From: an uncultured Faecalicatena sp.
GTDB taxonomy: Bacteria > Bacillota > Clostridia > Lachnospirales > Lachnospiraceae
Direction: 5' to 3'
Length of the DNA stretch: 64,000 bases
NCBI GenBank assembly: GCA_948468385.1
Contig: CAOKHZ010000006.1
Span: forward strand, 1-64,000
Shown here: piece by piece, positions 43,011-52,984 of the stretch
How the letters are laid out: the number at the start of each line of letters is the position of its first letter
How positions within the stretch are numbered: position 1 is the first letter of the stretch
Notes under the pieces: model-generated
Databases searched by the model: none
What the model was told of the DNA's origin: nothing
Seen by the model: only the letters and a program-made list of their open reading frames with translations
Made by a program: the position numbers and the translations under genes

Positions 43011-44555
43011 TCATTTTGAATTCGTATCTTTTTCCTCGCCAAACGCCTGAATCTGTTTCTGCATCTCGACAATCACCTTGTCCGCCCCCGCCTCCTTCAT
43101 CTTGGCAATCATCTCGTCATAGGTCCTCTCCCAATCCCTGGCGGTTCCCCGCTCCAACGCATCCAGATACTCCGCCACGACCAGGTCGACCTTGGCCATC
43201 TCCACCACGATCATGCGGGTGTCCAGCTCAAATCCCATAAGGGGGGACTCCACCGCCTCGTCGTTATATTTTCTCAATTGTTCAAATTCATTTTTGGTGC
43301 TTTCATAATTGAAAAACGTGTTCCCTATCGCGTACGGCGAAAGCGAATAAATCGCCTTCCCGGTCTTGTCCGTGACCCGGTTCACCCTGCCGTTCTCCCC
43401 TTTCACGTAGTGCCGCCCTTCCGAACCGTTGCATAGGAAACGAAGCAATTCCTTTCCCTCGTCCGTGTTCAAAAGCCGCAAAAGTTCCATCGCCCGCTTG
43501 GGATTCTTCGTGGTCCTCGGCACCGCGACGGCGTTCCGACAGCACTCATAAGAAATGTACCTATATGTTTGCAAAGGAATTCTCACCGCCTCATATTCCG
43601 TGGCAATCGGATTTTGTACCACGCCCGACTCCCCATATTCATCAAGGAACAAGCTGTTTCCCGCCTTTGTCCCATTGTCCTTTTCCGGCGCGAGAACCTC
43701 CTCAATGTCCGACCGGACATATCCTTTTTGATACCATTCGGACATGACCTTGAAATAGTCCCGGTAAGAATCCAGTTCATACTTATTGTATACTTTCAGT
43801 TCTTCGTCAAATATCCGTATTACGAAGGGCGAATCCGGCCCGTAAATTCCTTCATACCCTTTCTGGGCGATTTCCGAAAACGTTTCGCAGGAAACCCCGG
43901 TTCCCAGAACCCGCGCATCCTTCAAATTTTCCAAATATTCCTCTATCACGCGATAGCATTCTTCGTCGGAATACAATTTCCCCTGAATCGTCAAGGCAAT
44001 TTTTTCCTTGTCCCCATATTCCGCCATCCGCCTTTTGGGGGTCACGATGGCATAGTCCTTCCGATAAGACGCGCCGACCAGGGGGACGCTGTAAATTTTT
44101 CCGTCCCGTTTCTGCTTTTCCCACATTTCCGCCGGAATCTCTTCCAGCAGCCCCTTTCCATTCGTACTTAGCAGATAATCCAAAGCCATGAAGTTTCCCG
44201 CCTTGACTTCCTCCGTATAATTGAAAATGTCATTGCCAATCCAAACAAGGTCCACCTCCTCGTTCGTCGCCATCTTCATGTCCCACTTTTCCTTGTAATC
44301 CTCAAGCGGCACGATTTCGAACTCCACTCTGGTGCCGGGAAGTTTTTCCTCCAACCTTTTGTTAAACTCCGCGATCACGTCGTCCGAGCTTATGAACTTT
44401 TCCCCGAATATCATCCATTTTATCGTAACCTCTCCCGCTTCCGTCCCCCCCTCGTTCGCGACGCCGACCTCCTTTTGGCATCCCGCCACGCAAGCCGCGC
44501 ACAAGCTCGCCGCCAGGACGATGCACACAAAACGCCAAACCATCTTCCTCATCAT
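43011..44555 (-). CDS. Extracellular solute-binding lipoprotein (family 1)
   Basis: A 514-residue lipoprotein. The signal peptide MMRKMVWRFVCIVLAASLCA ends in the lipobox VAGC. The mature part begins with ITIKW-type strand VTIKWMIFGEKFISSDDVIA, then DLVWIGNDIF and YSVPLVGASYRKDYAIV, and near the end KNPKRAMELLRLLNTDEGKE, all usual in carbohydrate ABC binding proteins. It directly follows the YesM/YesN genes (41 bp). No cognate permease of the matching (MalF/MalG-like) class is in the operon, so it may serve the sensor or an unlinked transporter. Two ATGs at the start are both usable. Confidence 0.92.
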   Translation of the reverse strand: MMRKMVWRFVCIVLAASLCAACVAGCQKEVGVANEGGTEAGEVTIKWMIFGEKFISSDDVIAEFNKRLEEKLPGTRVEFEIVPLEDYKEKWDMKMATNEEVDLVWIGNDIFNYTEEVKAGNFMALDYLLSTNGKGLLEEIPAEMWEKQKRDGKIYSVPLVGASYRKDYAIVTPKRRMAEYGDKEKIALTIQGKLYSDEECYRVIEEYLENLKDARVLGTGVSCETFSEIAQKGYEGIYGPDSPFVIRIFDEELKVYNKYELDSYRDYFKVMSEWYQKGYVRSDIEEVLAPEKDNGTKAGNSLFLDEYGESGVVQNPIATEYEAVRIPLQTYRYISYECCRNAVAVPRTTKNPKRAMELLRLLNTDEGKELLRFLCNGSEGRHYVKGENGRVNRVTDKTGKAIYSLSPYAIGNTFFNYESTKNEFEQLRKYNDEAVESPLMGFELDTRMIVVEMAKVDLVVAEYLDALERGTARDWERTYDEMIAKMKEAGADKVIVEMQKQIQAFGEEKDTNSK

Positions 44556-44595
44556 GATTTTCCTTTCTGCCTTGCTCCTTTATCCTTCCGGCCAA

Positions 44596-46416
44596 TCAGC
44601 CCATGTGTTGGCCGGGATGGGAAAAATAGCAAAGCGTCACTTTCGTTCCCACGTTCTCCTGGCTTTGCACCTCGATTCGCGCCTCGTCCCCCAGCAACAA
44701 GCGAATTCTCTGATTGACGTTGCGAATTCCGATATGCTCTTCTTTCAACACGTACTTTTCATTCAAATCCTCATTCAGGCGGTTTACCGCATCCTGACTC
44801 ATGCCGACACCGTTATCCTCGACCTCCACCATCAGTCTGGAATCCCTTTGAAATGCCCGAATGCTTATGATTCCCTGCCTCCTAAGCGGCTTGATTCCAT
44901 GATAGACTGCATTTTCAATAAGGGGCTGCAAGCTCACCTTCACGATTGGGCAGTCCAGCACGTTTTCCTCAACGTCCCATAGGACTTTTAATTTATCTTC
45001 ATACCGCAGCTGCAGAATTTCAACGTATAACTTCGCATTGTGTACCTCGTCCCTCACGGGAATGATTTGCTCGTCAATGTCAAGGCTGGTACGAAGCATT
45101 TCCGACAAATTCAATATAATGTGCGACACGTCGTTGTCCCCGTGCCCGAGCTCCATCGCCCGCCACCTGATGTTCTCCAGCGTGTTATATAAGAAATGGG
45201 GACTGATTTGCGCTTGAAGCGCCGTGAGCTGCGCCTTGTCAATCACGTCGGTGTAACGCTTCATTTCTTCCTGCATCTGTCGGTTCGAATATAGGTTCCT
45301 GACAATGTTGCGCGTAATCTCCCATGTCTCATCCTCGCGAAATCCGGTGTCCTCCCGGAAATTGGCATGGTACATGTCTGGATTCTTCACCAGTTCCAGG
45401 ATTTTTTGCACGGGCTTATAACAATAAACGGAAATACAAAACGCCCCTATCACCGACAGCACGACACCCAGAATACAAAGCGTGATATAAAAATACCAAA
45501 TGCTTTCCCGATATTCTTCGTAAGAACTCATCGGAATCGCCGAGATGTAGTACCAGTCAAATTTGTCAGATGCCGATACCGCGATCAAGATGTCCTGTTC
45601 CCCGTCATTGACGACCATGTATCCCCCGACGGACTTGAAATCTATATCCTTGTAAAATTCAACCTTGTTCCATTTCTTTCGCAGGTACATCTGCTGGGAG
45701 CTGAAAAGGATGTTGTTCCGATTGTCCACGATCATCAGGTTTTCGCTGGAATCCTTGATGTTGGAAACAACCAAGTCCCCCATTTTGTCAATGTCGATAT
45801 TCACGATGATGCCACCCAAAAACTGCATCTGGGTAAGCCGAAGCGGCTGAATATAGCTGATTAGCTTGGGATACCCGTTATTTTTCGTCCGGCTGATCAT
45901 CCGCGCCGGTTCGTATTCCCTCTCGGTCAGGTTTTCCAGCCAGTTCGTGTCCTCGAATTCTTCAATTTTGCCCCCGCCGTCATTCGTCACGATGTATTTG
46001 CTTTTATTCGAATATATGTAAATGGAATCAATATAGTCAAACACGCCCGAATACATTTCTATTTTTTTCTTTACGTTGACCGTCTGGGTATGCTCGAACA
46101 GCTCGTTCGTGTCCGGCAGCATGAATCTCTGGATGTCCTCGTCCAATGAAAGCTGCCCGGAAATCTTTACCACCTCTTCCATGACGACGTCCACGCGCTC
46201 CTTCGTCTTGGTCAGCGAATTGGTACTCGCGTTGCCGACTTCTTCCGTGATGATGCCGTCCATCTCCCGATACACCGCCAACATCACGACCGTGAATATC
46301 CCTATCAGGAATGCCAGAATGATGACGAAACTTTTGACGAGGATGCTGTTAAACCTATAATCCTGAAGATATTTCAAAATCTTTGTTTTCTTTATCGAAT
46401 TTCTATCCTTGTTCAC
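44596..46416 (-). CDS. Sensor histidine kinase, YesM type
   Basis: A 606-residue membrane kinase. Transmembrane segments near residues 25-45 (ILVKSFVIILAFLIGIFTVV) and 290-310 (YFYITLCILGVVLSVIGAFC) enclose an extracellular dCache-like sensor domain. A HAMP-like linker follows. The His_kinase domain has the phospho-His in QISPHFLYNTLENIRW, and the ATPase part has PLIENAVYHGIKPLRRQG and VEDNGVGMSQDAVNRL. It overlaps the regulator gene upstream by 14 bp and is the obvious partner. With the binding protein at 48002 it should sense a sugar outside the cell. Confidence 0.94.
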   Translation of the reverse strand: MNKDRNSIKKTKILKYLQDYRFNSILVKSFVIILAFLIGIFTVVMLAVYREMDGIITEEVGNASTNSLTKTKERVDVVMEEVVKISGQLSLDEDIQRFMLPDTNELFEHTQTVNVKKKIEMYSGVFDYIDSIYIYSNKSKYIVTNDGGGKIEEFEDTNWLENLTEREYEPARMISRTKNNGYPKLISYIQPLRLTQMQFLGGIIVNIDIDKMGDLVVSNIKDSSENLMIVDNRNNILFSSQQMYLRKKWNKVEFYKDIDFKSVGGYMVVNDGEQDILIAVSASDKFDWYYISAIPMSSYEEYRESIWYFYITLCILGVVLSVIGAFCISVYCYKPVQKILELVKNPDMYHANFREDTGFREDETWEITRNIVRNLYSNRQMQEEMKRYTDVIDKAQLTALQAQISPHFLYNTLENIRWRAMELGHGDNDVSHIILNLSEMLRTSLDIDEQIIPVRDEVHNAKLYVEILQLRYEDKLKVLWDVEENVLDCPIVKVSLQPLIENAVYHGIKPLRRQGIISIRAFQRDSRLMVEVEDNGVGMSQDAVNRLNEDLNEKYVLKEEHIGIRNVNQRIRLLLGDEARIEVQSQENVGTKVTLCYFSHPGQHMG

Positions 46417-47989
46417 GCTTGTTTACTCCCCTATAATATTCCGTCGGCGAACACCCGGCATATTGCTTAAAAATACGGAAGAAATATTTTTCGCTTCGGT
46501 ATCCGATCATCTGGCTTACCTCGTAAACCTTGTACTTTCCCTGACACAATAATTCTTTTGCCTTTTCCATCCGCAGCTCGATCAGGTAGTCCGTGAACGT
46601 GCTGCCCGTATACTGCTTGAACAGCCGGCTGAAATACGTCTGGTTCAGGAAAAAGCGGTTCGCGACCTTTTCCAGCGAAATTTCTTCCGCATAGTGCATC
46701 TTCATGTATTGAATGGACTCTTCCACGAACCTTTTCGAATCCACGTTTTGCTTTTCCCTCACGGATTTTACCACGTCCTTAAGCATTTCCTTCGTTTTTC
46801 CTTTTAATCCCCTCAGGTCGCCAATCCGCATCAGTTCCTGATAACTGACCTTTTCATTTTGTACTTTCCACATGTCGATTCCCATGAACACCATCTTCCG
46901 TGACAACATGGAAAACATGTCGACGCACAATTGTTGTGCCTGATGAATCGGAATATTTCGGAATTCATGAAAAATGTTGTCAATCAGGCTGTCCAACGCC
47001 TCGTAATCCCCATCGTTGATTACTCCTGCCAGCATCTTGTATTTCTGCGTCAGCCGTTCAACTTCCTCCCCTGACAGTTGGTTCTCCTCCGCCCGTACAT
47101 CGCCCGCGCCCGACAAGACATACTGGTACTTCGTAATCTCCATGACATCGGAAAATACCTTTTCCAACACGGCCTTAAACTGGATTTTCAAAAGTGACTC
47201 CGCCGTCTTTAGTTGTTCCTCCACCTGCCGCCATGCTTTTTCCGCAAAGGCCTCCACGTCGTCATCACTCTTGGAAACCACCACCACTTTCGTGACCTCG
47301 CCGGACAAGCCGACCGGAAAGCTATACAATTCCTCGGAATCACTTCCGAATATGTTGCGGAGCAGCCGCATGTAGTTCTCCCCCTCGTACCGCTCCGACA
47401 ATTCCTCCTTTGCCTTCACCAGCCTAACGTCAATCAAGGCACACGATTTCTCAACGTCTATTTCCATTCCGAGGAGATTTTTTCTTTTCATAATGCTTTC
47501 TTTACCTTTTAATGCCCCGACCAAAATGCTTAGCCAAAACTGTTCCATCAGTTCCGGAAGCATGTCCGCAAAATCCTGCCGCCTGCTTAATCTTTGTTCC
47601 TCTTCTTTCCTGGCGACATCCAAGTCTTTTGATATCTTCAAAAACACCCTCTGGACTTCCTCAATTTGCAAAGGCTTTAAAAGATAATGCTCCACCCCGT
47701 ATTCCACGGCCTTCCGCGCATACTCAAATTCCTTGTAACCACTCAGGATCACGACCCTCTGGGGCATGCCGTCTTCCTTGATGCGCCTTGCCATCTCAAG
47801 TCCTGATACCTCCGCCATCTCGATATCGGCCAAAACCACGTCCACCTCGTGGGACGAAAGGTATTCCATCGCCTCCTTGCCGTCCTCGAAAATGTCCGCC
47901 ACCTCAAATCCCACTCCCGCCCAGTCAATATAATCGCGTATCCCCCGGCGGATTACCTTTTCATCATCCACGATAATTAATTTGTACAT
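46403..47989 (-). CDS. Response regulator with AraC output, YesN type
   Basis: The receiver domain (LIIVDDEKVIRRGI) has its phospho-Asp in VVLADIEMAEVSGLE near residue 54 and the Lys of HYLLKPLQIEE. A ~270-residue helical linker follows. The C-terminal AraC domain shows EEISLEKVANRFFLNQTYFS, RLFKQYTGSTF and VYEVSQMIGYRSEKYFFRIF. AAGGGG precedes the ATG. It is translated between the sensor-like binding protein (12 bp upstream) and YesM (14-bp overlap). It most likely activates the binding-protein and ABC genes downstream. Confidence 0.94.
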   Translation of the reverse strand: MYKLIIVDDEKVIRRGIRDYIDWAGVGFEVADIFEDGKEAMEYLSSHEVDVVLADIEMAEVSGLEMARRIKEDGMPQRVVILSGYKEFEYARKAVEYGVEHYLLKPLQIEEVQRVFLKISKDLDVARKEEEQRLSRRQDFADMLPELMEQFWLSILVGALKGKESIMKRKNLLGMEIDVEKSCALIDVRLVKAKEELSERYEGENYMRLLRNIFGSDSEELYSFPVGLSGEVTKVVVVSKSDDDVEAFAEKAWRQVEEQLKTAESLLKIQFKAVLEKVFSDVMEITKYQYVLSGAGDVRAEENQLSGEEVERLTQKYKMLAGVINDGDYEALDSLIDNIFHEFRNIPIHQAQQLCVDMFSMLSRKMVFMGIDMWKVQNEKVSYQELMRIGDLRGLKGKTKEMLKDVVKSVREKQNVDSKRFVEESIQYMKMHYAEEISLEKVANRFFLNQTYFSRLFKQYTGSTFTDYLIELRMEKAKELLCQGKYKVYEVSQMIGYRSEKYFFRIFKQYAGCSPTEYYRGVNKREQG

Positions 47990-48001
47990 TTTCTCACCCC
48001 T

Positions 48002-48997
48002 TTAATACGGCGCGTCCTCGTCATAATAATCCGCCACGTTGGCCTTGTTTACCTCGACCGTCCGTATTATCGTCATTTCTTCGTAATCTTCTTCCTTAAT
48101 AATGCACTCGCCGACACGAATGGCCTTCTCTATCATCGCCGCCGAGTACGTGAGCGAAAACAGCGTGTACCGCTTCTCCGTCATGATGCGCTCGTACATT
48201 TCCTTCGCCCCCGCCGAACCCGCGATGACCTTCAAATTATCAAACGACTTATGCGCGCCCGGCATTTCCTCATAGGCATCCAGCGCGTCCAGCACACCCA
48301 AGGCAATTTCATCGTCATGGGTAAAGATTGCCCCGACCTCGTCAATTTCCTCCTGCGTATGCTCCGCCACCCATTCCTCGAATATTCTTCTGGCATTTTC
48401 CCGCTGCCAACCGGTAAATCCCAACTGCTCTTTCTCAAAATTTTCCCGAAGCACTTCGTTAAACCCGTCCGTCCTCTGCTGCGGCACCGTGGACGTGTCC
48501 CCCATGATTTCCAACACTTTCGTACCGTCTGGAAACATCCCGTTAAAAATGTCCGCCGTCATCTTTCCAATCCCGGTGTTGTCCCCCTTCACGGTCGCCG
48601 TTGGCGCAAAGTCAGGAATCTCCCGGTCAAAGATTACCAACGGGATGCCCGCATCCTGCACGCTCATTGCCGCCGTCTTTAGCGAAGCTCCGTCCATCGG
48701 AAGCATGACGATGCAGTCCACCCCTTTCTCAATCAGCTGGATAATCTGATCCGACTGCTCGTTTGCCGTATTTCCGACCACGAACTCGTAATCCCAGCCA
48801 TTCTCCTCCGCAACCCGCTTGACCTCTTGTTCCGCATAGTAACGCACGCCGACGGGCCACTTGTGCGTTTCTCCTATCATGCTCACCGCGATGACCGGCC
48901 GGTCAGGTTCTTCTTGCTCCCCCTTCTGGCTCATGACGATCCACGCGCCCCATGCCATTGTCAATATCAGGACTATCAACGCCCGCCTTTTCCTCAT
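48002..48997 (-). CDS. Membrane-anchored sugar-binding sensor protein
   Basis: A type I periplasmic binding protein of 331 residues with an uncleaved-looking N-terminal anchor (RALIVLILTMAWGAWIVM) and no lipobox Cys. Its fold motifs parallel the protein at 41683: AVSMIGETHKWPVGVRYYAE, CIVMLPMDGA, PLVIFDREIPDF, VKGDNTGIGKMTADIFNGMF, IFTHDDEIALGVLDALD. As first gene before YesN and YesM it resembles the XylFII/LytS-type three-component systems, in which an anchored binding protein reports sugar to the kinase. GGAGGGGG before the ATG at 48997 decides the start. Confidence 0.9.
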   Translation of the reverse strand: MRKRRALIVLILTMAWGAWIVMSQKGEQEEPDRPVIAVSMIGETHKWPVGVRYYAEQEVKRVAEENGWDYEFVVGNTANEQSDQIIQLIEKGVDCIVMLPMDGASLKTAAMSVQDAGIPLVIFDREIPDFAPTATVKGDNTGIGKMTADIFNGMFPDGTKVLEIMGDTSTVPQQRTDGFNEVLRENFEKEQLGFTGWQRENARRIFEEWVAEHTQEEIDEVGAIFTHDDEIALGVLDALDAYEEMPGAHKSFDNLKVIAGSAGAKEMYERIMTEKRYTLFSLTYSAAMIEKAIRVGECIIKEEDYEEMTIIRTVEVNKANVADYYDEDAPY

Positions 48998-49211
48998 ATC
49001 GATTTCCCCCTCCAGTGTACCAAATAACCAGCCCATGAAGCCGGTTCAAATATTGTCCGCGCGGACAAACGCCGCCTATATGCGCGACCGCAAGCCGTAC
49101 TTGATAATATTTTACCATAACGAACGCCTTTCATAAATATAATCAAACGTTTTAAAAACAAAATGAAACTAAAAGATACCTTTCAAAAAATAGGGCACGG
49201 ACATTATTTTA

Positions 49212-49240
49212 TTGTGGTTTTGGGACTCTTGTGTTATAGT
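49212..49240 (+). promoter_or_regulatory. Promoter of the hybrid kinase gene
   Basis: TTGTGG (49212-49217), 17-bp spacer, TATAGT (49235-49240). The divergent gap 48998-49300 should also hold a minus-strand promoter for the sensor operon, but I see no clear match. Confidence 0.6.
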
Positions 49241-49300
49241 TAAGTGACAAACAACTGATAATGTCGTTGATTGCAAGCCCATTGACGGAAGGAGAATTCC

Positions 49301-51859
49301 ATGGATAACATTAACAATCAAGAACAACAGCAGAACATGGTACAAAGCGTTCAGAATCTGGAGGCCATCATCAACGAAGGGCTTCGTGTCGCCTTGTTGG
49401 AGAAAAGTCCGGACCGATCACTGGAAGTGCTGCTGGGACACCTTGGAAGGGCTTTGAACGGGGAGCGAACCTACATATTTGAACGAAACGAATCCGGCTG
49501 CGACGACAACACCTACGAATGGGTCGCCGACGGGATACAGCCCGAAAAAGAGAATCTCCAAAACGTGCCGCCGGAAGTATGCGCGAACTGGTACAGAAAT
49601 TTCAACGTCGGCAAGCATATCGTCATTAAAAACCTGGAGGACATCCGCCAAAGCGACCCGCTTCAATACGATAACCTGAACAAACAAGACATCCATTCCC
49701 TTGTTGTGGTCCCGCTCTATGACGAAGGCCGGATTATCGGCTTTTACGGCGTAGACAACCCTCCCGTAAAATCATTGGAATACACGTCAAACATGCTCCA
49801 AATCACGGCGCATTTTATCGTCTCCTCCCTGAGACGGCGCAATCTGGTTCGTGAACTTGAAAAGCGAAGCCACAACGTCCTCTATGCCCTCAACGTGGAC
49901 TATCTGGGCATCTACAAGGTTGACTTCGACACGGACAAATGTGAAATTTACCGGGAAAATGAACGTCCGCAAAATAGCCGGACCATCAATTTTGCGGATG
50001 GCTATCAACAAGCCATGGAAGACTACATCTCCTTGTACGTGGCACCCCGGTATCAGGAATATCTCCGCACGATAACAAAAAAGGACTATGTTCTCACCCA
50101 GCTTAGAACGAAAAAGAAATTTTATGTCCGGTATCAGGCGGTTGACAACCCCTACGGTATCAAAAACCTGGAAATCCATTTTTCCACTACCGGGAAGGAA
50201 CCGGAAGAAAACAGCGCGATTTTCGCGTTCCGGGATGTAAATAGCGTAGTTGAACAAGAAGAAAGATACAGACTGGAGGCAAGACAAAGCCTCGAAGACA
50301 TATTGGCGGGTGCCAGAACCGGCATCTGGACAATCGAGCTGGAGGAAGCCTGCGAGCCGCGGATGTATGCGGACAAAACCATGCGGATGCTTCTGGGAGT
50401 GTCTGAGGATGTCGAACCGGAGGAGTGCTATCGGCATTGGTTTAAAAACATCGATCCGGATTATGTCGAGATGGTGCAGGAAGCGGTACAAGAGATGCTG
50501 GAATCCGGGCGTTCCGAAGTCGTTTATCCCTGGAATCACCCGATACTTGGAAAAATCTATGTCCGTTGCGGCGGAGTGACGGACAATAAGTTCAAAAAAC
50601 CAGGCGCTTGCCTGAACGGATATCATCAGGACATCACGGAGACGATGGTGACACGGAAAAAGCAAGAGCAAGCCATCATGGAATTGCTTGAGAAGGTAAG
50701 GCGGGCGAATTCGGCAAAAAGTGAATTTCTCTCCCATATGTCGCACGATCTTCGGACTCCGATTAACGGGATTCTGGGCATGCTCGCCATCATGGAAACT
50801 TGCCGGGATGATTTTGAAAGGCAGAAAAAATGCCAAAAGACGATTCGTGTCTCCACGGAACACCTGCTTTCTCTTGTCAACGACGTTTTGGAAGTCAGCA
50901 AGCTTGAGAGCGGCAGACCGACGATCGTCGAAGAATCGTTTGACCTTCATGATACACTGGAAAACTGTATCACGGTTTCGTCTCCCCAGGCGGAAGCGGC
51001 CAACGTACATCTGGTATTGGAGGAGGTTGATTTGCGCCACGGCAGATTGATTGGCAGCCAGCTGCACCTGAAACAGATTTTGATGAACATCATCGACAAC
51101 GCGATAAAATTCAACCGGCCAAACGGATTCGTCTTCGTTCAGGCAAAAGAAACTTCCTGCAAAGATGAAACCGCACAGTATCAGTTTGTAATCGAAGATA
51201 CGGGGATTGGAATCGGAGAAGATTTCAAAAAATATATTTTTGAACCATTTACCCAGGAAAGTCAAGGTGCAAGGACACACTATGGCGGTGTCGGGCTTGG
51301 CATGTCAATTGCCAAGAAAATGGCAGATCAGATGGGAGGCACCATCAATGTGGAAAGCCAGATTGGAAAGGGAAGCACATTTTCAGTCACCCTGCCCATC
51401 AAAATTGACACAAAGCAAGATGCACAGCCCATGGACAAGGAAAGAAACGTACATGCCAACATGGACGGAATACATGTCCTTTTAGTAGAGGACAACGAAA
51501 TCAATTGCGAGATCGTGGAGTTTATCCTCGAACAAGCGGGCGCGCTGGTCGTCACCGCACATGACGGAAAAGCGGCCGTGGATGCCTTCATGTCATCCGC
51601 GCCCAAAACCTTCGACTGTATCCTCATGGATTTGATGATGCCGGTTATGAGTGGGTTTGAAGCCACCCGTGTCATTCGCGGCATGGATAGGCCTGACGCA
51701 AAAAACGTGCCAATCATAGCCTTGTCCGCAAACGCGTTCGAGGAAGATGTCGCGATGGCAAAGGGCGCCGGCATGAACGAACATTTGGCGAAACCGATAG
51801 ACATCGACAAAATGTTCAAAGTCATGCGGCGGTTGATAAAACAACAAACGATTTCATGA
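49301..51859 (+). CDS. Hybrid sensor histidine kinase / response regulator
   Basis: An 852-residue cytoplasmic protein without membrane segments. It starts with a GAF-like domain (NGERTYIFERNESGCDDNTY; VVPLYDEGRIIGFYGVDNPP). One or two PAS-like domains follow. The HisKA helix carries the phospho-His in FLSHMSHDLRTPINGILG near residue 485. The ATPase region has MNIIDNAIKFNRPNG, GIGIGEDFKKYIFEPFTQE and GVGLGMSIAKKMADQMGGT. The C-terminal receiver has LLVEDNEINCEIVEF, its phospho-Asp in CILMDLMMPVMSGFEA and HLAKPIDIDKMF. AAGGAG lies 7 nt before the ATG. The stand-alone GGDEF regulator at 14809 is a possible distant partner, which is inference only. Confidence 0.94.
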   Translation: MDNINNQEQQQNMVQSVQNLEAIINEGLRVALLEKSPDRSLEVLLGHLGRALNGERTYIFERNESGCDDNTYEWVADGIQPEKENLQNVPPEVCANWYRNFNVGKHIVIKNLEDIRQSDPLQYDNLNKQDIHSLVVVPLYDEGRIIGFYGVDNPPVKSLEYTSNMLQITAHFIVSSLRRRNLVRELEKRSHNVLYALNVDYLGIYKVDFDTDKCEIYRENERPQNSRTINFADGYQQAMEDYISLYVAPRYQEYLRTITKKDYVLTQLRTKKKFYVRYQAVDNPYGIKNLEIHFSTTGKEPEENSAIFAFRDVNSVVEQEERYRLEARQSLEDILAGARTGIWTIELEEACEPRMYADKTMRMLLGVSEDVEPEECYRHWFKNIDPDYVEMVQEAVQEMLESGRSEVVYPWNHPILGKIYVRCGGVTDNKFKKPGACLNGYHQDITETMVTRKKQEQAIMELLEKVRRANSAKSEFLSHMSHDLRTPINGILGMLAIMETCRDDFERQKKCQKTIRVSTEHLLSLVNDVLEVSKLESGRPTIVEESFDLHDTLENCITVSSPQAEAANVHLVLEEVDLRHGRLIGSQLHLKQILMNIIDNAIKFNRPNGFVFVQAKETSCKDETAQYQFVIEDTGIGIGEDFKKYIFEPFTQESQGARTHYGGVGLGMSIAKKMADQMGGTINVESQIGKGSTFSVTLPIKIDTKQDAQPMDKERNVHANMDGIHVLLVEDNEINCEIVEFILEQAGALVVTAHDGKAAVDAFMSSAPKTFDCILMDLMMPVMSGFEATRVIRGMDRPDAKNVPIIALSANAFEEDVAMAKGAGMNEHLAKPIDIDKMFKVMRRLIKQQTIS

Positions 51860-51894
51860 CAAGAATTTTTCCAACTGTGCGGTTGCAATTCGAC

Positions 51895-51931
51895 GGTCGT
51901 TTTCATGCAATTTATTGCAATGAAAACGACC
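51895..51931 (+). terminator. Hairpin after the hybrid kinase gene
   Basis: GGTCGTTTTCATGCAA pairs with TTGCAATGAAAACGACC (one bulged base), between the convergent ends at 51859 and 52046. Confidence 0.7.
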
Positions 51932-52045
51932 TATCGGATTAGCAACCCATTTATTAACGAGCAAAATGTGGCTGCGTTAGCAGACGCGGGAGTGCGTCAG
52001 CACAAATTTTCCAATTGGATAAATGGATTGGATGCATCAAAAACT

Positions 52046-52981
52046 CTAAAATATAATATGTATTGCATTGGGTGTCATAATCAAATCCACGAGTTCCTGG
52101 CTGCTTACCGATATTTCATTTGTCCGCAAATCGTAGTTTCGCGTTCCCAATATTACGATATTCCCATCCCTGCCCGTTTCCAACATTATCTTCATGTCTT
52201 CTCGCTTCTTCAATATCCCCTCTGCATACATAAACTGCACCAGTTTCGGCGTACTGAAAATCCTGATTTTATTTCCCTTATGTTGTCTTGACGTTTTTTG
52301 AAACAGCACGTCAATCCTGCTGCCGGCACCTTTGTCATCCGTAATCACGCAAAACTTTCCGTCCGCCTCTCCCGGAATATGTGACAACATGTGCAGACAA
52401 ATCGCCAGTACTTCTTCTCCCAGATTATCTCCAGATTCTTTGCCTCCTCTGGCCGATACAAAAAATTCTTTATATATTCCCCGGCTCTCAAGGTTTTTTC
52501 CTTCTATCAGCGAATGATATAACACTTTATTTTGCATAACCGTTTCTGTAACCGAACTCACCGGCCCTTGCATCATCCTCACGGCCCACATCAGGTAAGC
52601 ATTGATTGCCGCATTCGTGCCAAAGCACACATTCATCACTTCGAACAAGTCTTCTTCATAAACCACGAAAACATCGATTCCATACGCTTTTATTCTTTTC
52701 ATATAAGAAAGATATTCTGGATTCAGAATGCCGTTATGCGATGCCAATTCCATCAATATGCATCGCGTGATGATGACAATTCCATCCTGGCTCCTTATAT
52801 ATTGAAATAGATATTCAGCCACCTTATCCGGCAAATTCGCATGGCTTCTGAACGAACAAGTATCGTAAAAATAGCACCCTTTCTTCCTATAAACCTCCGT
52901 CACAATCGTATCCGTATCAGCCGTCACGAAGGGAACAATTTCTTCAAAATTGTAGAGGGTATCCGTATAAACATTTGCCAT
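52046..52981 (-). CDS. PIN-like nuclease domain protein
   Basis: A 311-residue protein with the spacing of PIN-domain acidic residues: Asp40 in CYFYDTCSF, Glu78 in ITRCILMELAS, Glu189/190 in NLGEEVLAICLHML and Asp215/216 in CVITDDKGAGSRID. PIN domains are Mg2+-dependent ribonucleases, often toxins. At 311 residues it is longer than VapC-type toxins (~130), with extra helical segments between the motifs. It follows the ImmA/IrrE gene by 3 bp and is the last gene of a three-gene operon. I infer a regulated RNase effector, but the family assignment is by motif reading only. Confidence 0.7.
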   Translation of the reverse strand: MANVYTDTLYNFEEIVPFVTADTDTIVTEVYRKKGCYFYDTCSFRSHANLPDKVAEYLFQYIRSQDGIVIITRCILMELASHNGILNPEYLSYMKRIKAYGIDVFVVYEEDLFEVMNVCFGTNAAINAYLMWAVRMMQGPVSSVTETVMQNKVLYHSLIEGKNLESRGIYKEFFVSARGGKESGDNLGEEVLAICLHMLSHIPGEADGKFCVITDDKGAGSRIDVLFQKTSRQHKGNKIRIFSTPKLVQFMYAEGILKKREDMKIMLETGRDGNIVILGTRNYDLRTNEISVSSQELVDLIMTPNAIHIIF

Positions 52982-52984
52982 ATG

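Noticed and set aside
49787-51280. 497-residue open frame on the minus strand
   Set aside because: It lies wholly antisense to the hybrid kinase, whose GAF, HisKA, ATPase and receiver motifs are all intact. The antisense product has no recognisable domain.
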